A DNA stretch of 64,000 nt from Rudaea sp. 3F27F6. GTDB lineage: Bacteria; Pseudomonadota; Gammaproteobacteria; Xanthomonadales; Rhodanobacteraceae. The position numbers and the translations under genes are program-made. Below, piece after piece: positions 58,153-64,000 of the stretch. The stretch covers positions 372,001 to 436,000 of the forward strand of contig NZ_SCNG01000001.1 of the NCBI RefSeq assembly GCF_005503555.1, read 5' to 3'. The notes beneath the pieces are model-generated. The model was not told where the DNA came from, ran no database searches, and saw nothing but the letters and a program-made list of their open reading frames with translations. The number at the start of each line of letters is the position of its first letter. Position 1 is the first letter of the stretch.

Positions 58153-61140
58153 ATGCCCCAACAACGACTCAGCGCAGCGATATACAGCGCCCTGCGTACA
58201 TGGCCCCTGACCGGCGGCTCGCTCGCTTTGGCCCTGACCGCCATCCCCGCCGCAGCGCAGAACCCAGCGCCCGCGGACAATGCGAAATCGCAGAATCTCG
58301 AAACCATCGTCGTCACCGGCTCGAACATCCGCCGCGTCGATACGGAAACCGCCAACCCGGTGGTGACGATAGACAAGGCCTCGATCCAGAGTTCCGGCAA
58401 GCTCACGCTCGGCGACCTGCTCGATCGTCTGCCCGCTTCGGCCGGCGGCGGCTCGATGATGGCGTCGAATCCGCAGGCGAACAACGGCGGCGGCACCGGC
58501 GCCACGCGCATCACCCTGCGCGGACTCGGCTCGACGCGCAGCCTGTTGTTGATCAACGGCCACCGCGTGTCGACGCCGCTGCAGGATCTCAACATGATCC
58601 CGGCCAGCGCGGTCGAACGCATCGAAGTGCTCAGCGACGGCTCCTCCGCGGTGTACGGCTCGGACGCGATCGCCGGCGTGGTCAATGTGATCACGCGCAA
58701 CAGCTACCAGGGCGCCGAGTTCGGCCTCGACTACGGCATCTCCGACCGTGACGACGCGGCGCGCCGCGGCGCGCACGGCATCTTCGGCCAGTCGACCGAC
58801 AAGGGCAGCATCGTGGTCGGCTTCAACTACAACAAGAACGACCCGGTGCTCGCGGCGAATCGCGAGTTCTCGCACGACGCGCTGTACAAATACAGCAACG
58901 GCTTCGTCAATCACGCCGGTTCGAGCCGCACGCCGAACGGCAGCATCTCGCTGCCCGGCCTGCTCGACGACGGCACGTTCGCGCCCGGTTCGCTCGCCGC
59001 ACACTACAACTGTCCGAACAGCGGCACGCGGGTGACGCGCATCGCCGGCCGCTCGGGCGCCTCGCTGGACGACTATCGCTGTTACAGCTCGGCCGACTCG
59101 TACAACTACCAGGCGATCGGCAACTACGATCTGACGCCCGCGGAACGTTCGGGCATATTCGCCCTCGGCAACTACAAGCTCAACGACAACGTCGAGGCTT
59201 TCATCGAACTGTTCCACAACAAGACGCGCGCGAACACGCACATCGCGCCGCTGCCGCTCGATGCGCTGACCGACACCTTCATTCCGTCGACCAACTACTA
59301 CAACCCGTTCGGCATCGACTTCGGCACCCCCAAGGGCGGCGTGCCGACCAACCAGTTCCGCTCGCGCTACGTCGCGCTCGGCGATCGCATCAACGACTTC
59401 GCGACCACGCACGATCTCGTCACCGCAGGCTTCAAAGGCACGTTCGCCAGCGGCGCCTGGGCGTGGAACGTGGATTTCAGCTACGGCCACATGAGCCAGA
59501 ACAGCAAGCAGTACGGCTATCTCAACTACTCCGCGCTGCGCGACGCGCTCGGGCCGTCGTTCAAGGATCCGAGCACAGGCAAGATCGTCTGCGGCACGCC
59601 CGACCATCCGATCGGCGGCTGCACGCCGGTTGATCTGTTCAATCTGCAGGATCCGTCGTCGATCGCCGCGCTCGATCTGTACCGCGCCAACCCGATGACC
59701 CAGGTGCTCTACCAGACGCGCACCGTCGAAGGCGGCATCAACGGCTCGCTGTTCGAGCTGCCGGCCGGTACGGTGTCGATGGCGGCCGGGTTGTCCTACC
59801 GCAAGGAATACCGTCACCAGGAAGTCGACTCGACCATACGCAGCACGGTCGACGATCAGTTCAACATCGGCTGTCCGGTCGGCTTCTCGATCTGCTCTGC
59901 GCCCGCGCAGGGCGGCTACAACATCAAGGAAGCCTACGGCGAGCTGCTCGTACCGATCCTCAAAGATGCGCCGTTCGCCCGCTCGCTCAACCTCAACATC
60001 GGCGACCGCTACTCGAAGTACAGCGAATTCGGCAGCACCAACAACTGGAAGATCGCGATCGAGTGGCGGCCGATCGACGACCTGTTGCTGCGCGGCACCG
60101 TGTCGAAAGTGTTTCGCGCGCCGTCGGTCACCGACCTCTATTCGAGCCTGTCGGGCGATTCGCCGACCGCGTCCGATCCGTGCGGCAGCGCCGCGGTCGC
60201 AAGCAACCCGCTGTGCCAGGGATACACTTTCGTCAACACCGCCACGAGCCAGCTCAACGGCGTCGTCGCGGGAGCGAAGTACGCACACGACAATCTCGGC
60301 TACCAGCCGCAGCTCAAGCCCGAAAACGGCAAGTCCTACGACTTCGGTTTCGTCTACGACGCGCCGTGGCTGCCGGGCCTGGCGATCAGCGCCGACTACT
60401 ACAAGATCACGCTGAACAACCTGATCGTATCCGGTTCGGGCACCGCCTCGACCATCCTCAACCAGTGCTTCAACAGCCCGGCCGCCTCGCCGAGCCCGCT
60501 GTGTTCGCTGGTCAAGCGCTACAGCGCGGGCACCAACCGCGGGCAGATCTCGTCGATCTACGAAGCCACGTTCAATCTCGGCAACCTCGTCCATCGCGGT
60601 GCCGATTTCAGCGCGAGCTATCGTCTGCCGGAAACGAGCTGGGGCAACTTCCGCGCGAGCTTCCAGGCCACGTACATCGCCGAACACACGATCGACAACA
60701 ACGGCGTCGTACAGGGCTATGCCGGCGTCTACGATCGCGGCCTCGGCAATTTCGCGCGCTGGCGCGCGCTGACGAGCCTGGACTGGAATCTCGGCGCGTT
60801 CAGCGCCGACTGGACCATGCGCTACGTCGGTCCGTTCCGCGTAGGCTACCCGGCCGGCGGCGGCCCCGGCAGTTATCCGGCCGGCCTCGGACCGTCGGCG
60901 AACGTCGACGGCAGCTACACCAATTCGCCGTACTTCTACGGCGCTTGGGTGTATCACAACGTCTCGTTCGCGTATCACATCGAGCCGATCGATACGACGC
61001 TGCAGGTCGGTATCGACAACGTCGGCAACAAGCAGCCGCCGATCCTGTATCAGCAGAACACGGTGAACGCGAATACCGACACCGCGTCCTACGACCTGAT
61101 CGGCCGCTTCTACTACGCCAAGATCACGATGAAGTTCTGA
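58153..61140 (+). CDS. Large TonB-dependent outer-membrane receptor
   Basis: 995 residues from the ATG at 58153. Signal peptide (cut near AAA, residue 35), TonB box ETIVVTGSNIRR, plug (ITLRGLGSTRSLLLINGHR, RIEVLSDGSSAVYGSDAIAGVVN) and a large barrel with VSKVFRAPSVTDLYS and a final strand YYAKITMKF. This 'R-x-G-x-x-R-x-L-x-L-I-N-G' class is common in Lysobacterales and often takes up oligosaccharides or peptides. It is followed by a strong terminator. Ligand unknown; the AraC regulator next to it is a possible controller. Confidence 0.9.
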   Translation: MPQQRLSAAIYSALRTWPLTGGSLALALTAIPAAAQNPAPADNAKSQNLETIVVTGSNIRRVDTETANPVVTIDKASIQSSGKLTLGDLLDRLPASAGGGSMMASNPQANNGGGTGATRITLRGLGSTRSLLLINGHRVSTPLQDLNMIPASAVERIEVLSDGSSAVYGSDAIAGVVNVITRNSYQGAEFGLDYGISDRDDAARRGAHGIFGQSTDKGSIVVGFNYNKNDPVLAANREFSHDALYKYSNGFVNHAGSSRTPNGSISLPGLLDDGTFAPGSLAAHYNCPNSGTRVTRIAGRSGASLDDYRCYSSADSYNYQAIGNYDLTPAERSGIFALGNYKLNDNVEAFIELFHNKTRANTHIAPLPLDALTDTFIPSTNYYNPFGIDFGTPKGGVPTNQFRSRYVALGDRINDFATTHDLVTAGFKGTFASGAWAWNVDFSYGHMSQNSKQYGYLNYSALRDALGPSFKDPSTGKIVCGTPDHPIGGCTPVDLFNLQDPSSIAALDLYRANPMTQVLYQTRTVEGGINGSLFELPAGTVSMAAGLSYRKEYRHQEVDSTIRSTVDDQFNIGCPVGFSICSAPAQGGYNIKEAYGELLVPILKDAPFARSLNLNIGDRYSKYSEFGSTNNWKIAIEWRPIDDLLLRGTVSKVFRAPSVTDLYSSLSGDSPTASDPCGSAAVASNPLCQGYTFVNTATSQLNGVVAGAKYAHDNLGYQPQLKPENGKSYDFGFVYDAPWLPGLAISADYYKITLNNLIVSGSGTASTILNQCFNSPAASPSPLCSLVKRYSAGTNRGQISSIYEATFNLGNLVHRGADFSASYRLPETSWGNFRASFQATYIAEHTIDNNGVVQGYAGVYDRGLGNFARWRALTSLDWNLGAFSADWTMRYVGPFRVGYPAGGGPGSYPAGLGPSANVDGSYTNSPYFYGAWVYHNVSFAYHIEPIDTTLQVGIDNVGNKQPPILYQQNTVNANTDTASYDLIGRFYYAKITMKF

Positions 61141-61186
61141 GGAGTCTCCGCAACGCGGCCTCCCATACGGCCGCGCTCTCCCTTCC

Positions 61187-61217
61187 ACCGCCGACGCTTC
61201 TGGTCGGCGGTTTTTTT
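61187..61217 (+). terminator. Intrinsic terminator after the large TonB receptor
   Basis: ACCGCCGAC (61187-61195) pairs with GTCGGCGGT (61203-61211) around a 7-nt loop and runs into a stretch of seven T (61211-61217). A smaller stem GCGGCC/GGCCGC (61155-61174) precedes it. It ends the receptor transcript, opposite the convergent AraC gene. Confidence 0.88.
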
Positions 61218-61255
61218 CGTCCCGGTTTCGCGCGCAGCTCGTTGCCGCGCTCGCC

Positions 61256-62131
61256 TCAGTGGTGGCTCGCGCTGCGCAGCGGCGATTGCGCGGCCTGGCG
61301 GCGCAGCGCGCTCGCCGTCGTGCCAAAGCGCTGACGGAACAGGCGCGCGAACGCGCAGCGATTCTCGAAGCCACAGGCCAGCGCGATCTCGCCGATCGCG
61401 AGCGGGCTGCTGCGCAACAGGCGCTGCGCGCGCTGCAGGCGTTGGGCGACGAGAAAGGCATGCGGCGTTTCGCGATACGCGGCGTGGAAGGCACGGATGA
61501 AATGCCACGGCGAGTAACTCGCGATGCGCGCGAGCGCAGCGTTGTCGAGATCGAGGTGGCAGTTGCAGGCGAGGTGCTCGCGCACGCGCTGCAGACGCAG
61601 GAACACATGGCGGCGCTGTGCCCAGGTGCGTCCCGGGCAGCGCGCGATCATCTCATCGAAGCGGCTCTGCATCGCGCCGATCTCGTCGACCATGCCGGCG
61701 AGCGCGACATCGCGTTCGCCGTTGAGCACCGCGCGGGCGAGAACAAGCGCGCGGTGCAGCACAGCGTGATCGACCTCGTGCGCAGCCGGCAGCAGGCCCG
61801 AGTCGCGCATCGGCCCCGCGGCGAGCGCGTCGCGCCAGACCGTCGGCGCACCGGCCAGGGCGAGCCACAGCGCATGGCCGCGGCCGACCGCCTGGATGCC
61901 GGCGTCGGCGCAGACCACGCGCGCCTCACCGCGGTGGTGGACGCTCTCGCTGTCGCCGGCGGACAGTTGCAAGCGTCCGCGCAGCGGCAGCCAGACACCG
62001 GCCACCGGCCCGTCAATGCGCAGGGCGGCACCGCGGCCGCCACCGACCAGCATGACGAGTCCGTCCTCGGCGCGCACCGCGGGCAGCGCCACGCGGGTGC
62101 CATGGTTGAGTACTTGAACGTTCGCAGACAT
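61256..62131 (-). CDS. AraC-family transcriptional regulator
   Basis: 291 residues. An N-terminal cupin-like sensor (about 15-110, with HHRGEARVVCADAG) is followed by a helical linker and the AraC DNA-binding domain (about 180-280): LDLDNAALARIASYSPWHFIRAFHAAYRETPHAFL and AIGEIALACGFENRCAFARLFRQRFGTTASALRR. It may regulate the convergent receptor gene or a distant target. Effector unknown. Confidence 0.88.
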   Translation of the reverse strand: MSANVQVLNHGTRVALPAVRAEDGLVMLVGGGRGAALRIDGPVAGVWLPLRGRLQLSAGDSESVHHRGEARVVCADAGIQAVGRGHALWLALAGAPTVWRDALAAGPMRDSGLLPAAHEVDHAVLHRALVLARAVLNGERDVALAGMVDEIGAMQSRFDEMIARCPGRTWAQRRHVFLRLQRVREHLACNCHLDLDNAALARIASYSPWHFIRAFHAAYRETPHAFLVAQRLQRAQRLLRSSPLAIGEIALACGFENRCAFARLFRQRFGTTASALRRQAAQSPLRSASHH

Positions 62132-62285
62132 GAGACGCCCTCCGGCTGGGGAATGGACGTCTATTTACTTAGCCTGCCGCGCGGGTGTACGGAAATTGCG
62201 CTGAAATCGCGCTGAAATTTTGCGGTGTGTCTCGTGAAGTCCAGTGAAAACAGCGACTTGTCTTTAGCCGTCGCGACGCGCAAAT

Positions 62286-62320
62286 AAAAACGGCCATCGG
62301 GGTCCCGGTCCCGATGGCCG
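62286..62320 (-). terminator. Intrinsic terminator of the PD40 protein gene
   Basis: CGGCCATCGGG (62291-62301) pairs with CCCGATGGCCG (62310-62320), and on the minus strand the stem is followed by TTTTT (62290-62286). It lies 127 bp past the stop codon at 62448. The remaining gap 62132-62447 holds a second hairpin around GCGGGTT/AACCCGC and no gene. Confidence 0.75.
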
Positions 62321-62447
62321 CGTAACGCTTCCACTGCCCGTTGGAGGGGCAAGTAAATTCTGCGCCCACAGGCCGCGTCGCGGGTTGCTGAAACCCGCGC
62401 ATCGCGTGTCGAAAATTGCCGGGTTTCGCCGGTGTCCGCGCGGCGGC

Positions 62448-64000
62448 TCAGTGCGCGGCGTCGCGCTCGAGATCGAATGCGCCGACGTCGGTGTCCTGGT
62501 TCGAGACCTGATCCAGATACAGGCGCCGGTGCGCCGCGTCGGCACTGAAACTCACCGCACCGACGGTGATCGGCAGCTCGGCGATCACACGATCGGCTTT
62601 GGTCAGCGGATCGAACTCGTGCACGATCGCCATGCGCACGTCGATCGGCACCAGATACCAGATTTTGCCGTCGACGACGTGCCAGCCGTCGAGCATCAGC
62701 GCGTTGATCTTGTCGCTGACCGCCTGCTCCGCGCCCGCGGGCAGGCTGCGCCGGAACAGGCCGGCCGTGCCGATGCGCGTGTAGTAGATCTGGCCGTGCG
62801 CCACGTCGGTCTCGGCGTGCTGCACGCCGATCGCGACCTCTTCGTCTTTCTGTCCGGGCCCGCCCGCGTTTTCGCGCTGAACAAGGCGCGCACCGTTACT
62901 GGTCGCACCGATCGCGAGCAGGAAACTGCCGGGCTTGGTCCCGTAGTCGCCGAACAGCACGTTCTCGTCCTTCGCCGAAATGTCGCGCGCACGGCGCGAG
63001 GCCAGATCGATTTCGACCAGACGCGAGGTCGACGGCTCCTGGCGCACGTTGATCAACACGGCCGCCGCATCGGCGCGCCAGACCGGATTGGACAGCACGG
63101 CGTCGCGATACTCGGTCAGCGCTTCGGCGCTGCCCGTGGCGCGGTCGTACAGCCAGAGTTGGCTGGAGCCGCTGCGGTCGGAAATGAAGGCGACGCGGCC
63201 GCCGTCGGCCGACACCGCGGGCGCCGAATCGCTGCCGGACGAGGCCGCGGCGAGTTTGCGCACCGCGCCGCCCGGCACGCTCAAGTCGACTTCGGCGAGC
63301 GCACTCGTCGTGCGCTGAATCTGATAGACCACGATCTTGCCGCCACGCGCTGCGTCGGGAAACACCGCGGGCTCGACACCGAGACGCTGCAGGACGCCGG
63401 TGCCTTCGATGCCGACCGCGAACAACTCGAACTTGCCGTGCAAATTGGACGAGAACACCAGCCCGAGCGAATCCGCGGTCCAGGTGAAACCGCGCAGATT
63501 GCCGGAGAGACGAGTCAGCCGGCGCACGCCGCCGCCGTCGGCGCGCATCAAGTAAAGATCGCTGTAGGGCGAGAGGCCGCGGCGGAATGCGATCCAGCGT
63601 CCGTCCGGCGAATAACGCGGTTCGAGATCCTGATCGCCGCGCGCACTCTCGTAGTTCAACGCCTGCTTGGCGCCGCTGGTGATGTTCAAACGCGTGATGC
63701 GCAGGTCGGACTGCGTGCCGCCGCCACGCAGACCGACAACGAGTTCCTGCCCGTCCGGGGCGAAGTCGAAATACGCGGTCCCGAAGTCTTCGCAATCGCC
63801 GACCTCGCGCTCGCTGCCGCCGAGGCCGGCGACGATGTACAGCGTGCACTTGTCGTGGGTGATGCGCTCGTAGGCGATGCGGCTGCCGTCGGGCGACCAG
63901 ACCGGGCGGATGTCGTGCGAGTGTTCGGTATTCGGTGCGAGTGCGACGAGCTGCGAGGGTTCGACCGCACGGATGAACAGGCGATCCAATCCCGTCTCTT
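62448..64000 (-). CDS. PD40/TolB-like beta-propeller protein, C-terminal part
   Basis: The frame is open to the window edge, so the N-terminus is missing. About 517 residues are visible. PD40 blades recur: RPVWSPDGSRIAYE, EPRYSPDGRWIAFRR, APAVSADGGRVAFISDRSGSSQLW and others. In Lysobacterales such propellers are often the C-terminal sensor of membrane-bound OmpR/CadC-like winged-helix regulators, or of DPP-type peptidases. The missing part would decide; no peptidase motif is seen in what remains. Confidence 0.8.
   Translation of the reverse strand, partial: ETGLDRLFIRAVEPSQLVALAPNTEHSHDIRPVWSPDGSRIAYERITHDKCTLYIVAGLGGSEREVGDCEDFGTAYFDFAPDGQELVVGLRGGGTQSDLRITRLNITSGAKQALNYESARGDQDLEPRYSPDGRWIAFRRGLSPYSDLYLMRADGGGVRRLTRLSGNLRGFTWTADSLGLVFSSNLHGKFELFAVGIEGTGVLQRLGVEPAVFPDAARGGKIVVYQIQRTTSALAEVDLSVPGGAVRKLAAASSGSDSAPAVSADGGRVAFISDRSGSSQLWLYDRATGSAEALTEYRDAVLSNPVWRADAAAVLINVRQEPSTSRLVEIDLASRRARDISAKDENVLFGDYGTKPGSFLLAIGATSNGARLVQRENAGGPGQKDEEVAIGVQHAETDVAHGQIYYTRIGTAGLFRRSLPAGAEQAVSDKINALMLDGWHVVDGKIWYLVPIDVRMAIVHEFDPLTKADRVIAELPITVGAVSFSADAAHRRLYLDQVSNQDTDVGAFDLERDAAH

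Noticed and set aside
57745-61608. A 1287-codon open frame on the minus strand
   Set aside because: It is antisense to the receptor at 58153-61140, is very rich in Arg, Val and Ala and has no recognisable domain. High GC produces such shadows.

Overview
The window is GC-rich (roughly two thirds G+C by eye) chromosomal DNA of a gammaproteobacterium, most likely of the order Lysobacterales (Xanthomonadales) and perhaps the Rhodanobacteraceae. The clues are the order ruvC-ruvA-kup-ruvB-ybgC-tolQRAB-pal-cpoB-queE-queC-tRNA-Lys, three large TonB-dependent receptors with long substrate-type signal regions, a RegB/RegA redox two-component pair, and many short interspersed palindromic repeats. No transposase, integrase, phage gene, rRNA or CRISPR array was seen. 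The taxonomic call is an inference from gene order and style.

Layout. 1-6006: an mdtABC-type RND drug efflux operon on the minus strand, with a 943-bp non-coding block of repeats between mdtB and mdtC. 6294-11995: a LACTB-like serine hydrolase lipoprotein, the RegB/RegA pair and a MASE1-CHASE-EAL phosphodiesterase. 12227-18654: a compact five-gene operon (TonB-dependent receptor, GPH/MelB-type permease, GST-like protein, CPPC thioredoxin-like protein, TetR regulator) preceded by a palindrome that overlaps the expected -10 position. This is the best candidate for an undescribed system. 18683-21817: a periplasmic isoaspartyl peptidase, small membrane proteins (DUF486, MAPEG, DUF962) and a secreted protein with eight GSGD/GSGT repeats. 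21818-22793: a second copy of the structured repeat.

22794-32369: housekeeping genes mazG, cysQ, nudE, rsmE, bioA, a HisN-like phosphatase, xseB, ispA, a DUF4870 protein, pmbA and darP/yjgA. 32453-52029: an FtsK-type translocase with only one predicted transmembrane helix, tRNA-Lys(TTT), queC, queE, the Tol-Pal cluster, ybgC, ruvB, kup, ruvA, ruvC, an esterase-like protein, a compositionally distinct GT39-like membrane protein, aspS, a DUF3011 protein and an FmdB zinc ribbon. 52237-64000: a TPR-sulfotransferase, two more TonB-dependent receptors, a DUF1223 protein, an AraC regulator and the C-terminal part of a PD40 beta-propeller protein.

The most striking non-coding signal is a roughly 555-bp element present twice (401-952 and 22085-22641). 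It has about 75-bp terminal inverted repeats made of nested hairpins. At least five base pairs in these hairpins differ between the two copies by changes on both sides that keep pairing, so structure rather than primary sequence appears to be preserved. Several smaller inverted-repeat families surround it and are scattered through the window, including inside the tol operon and next to ruvB and ruvC.
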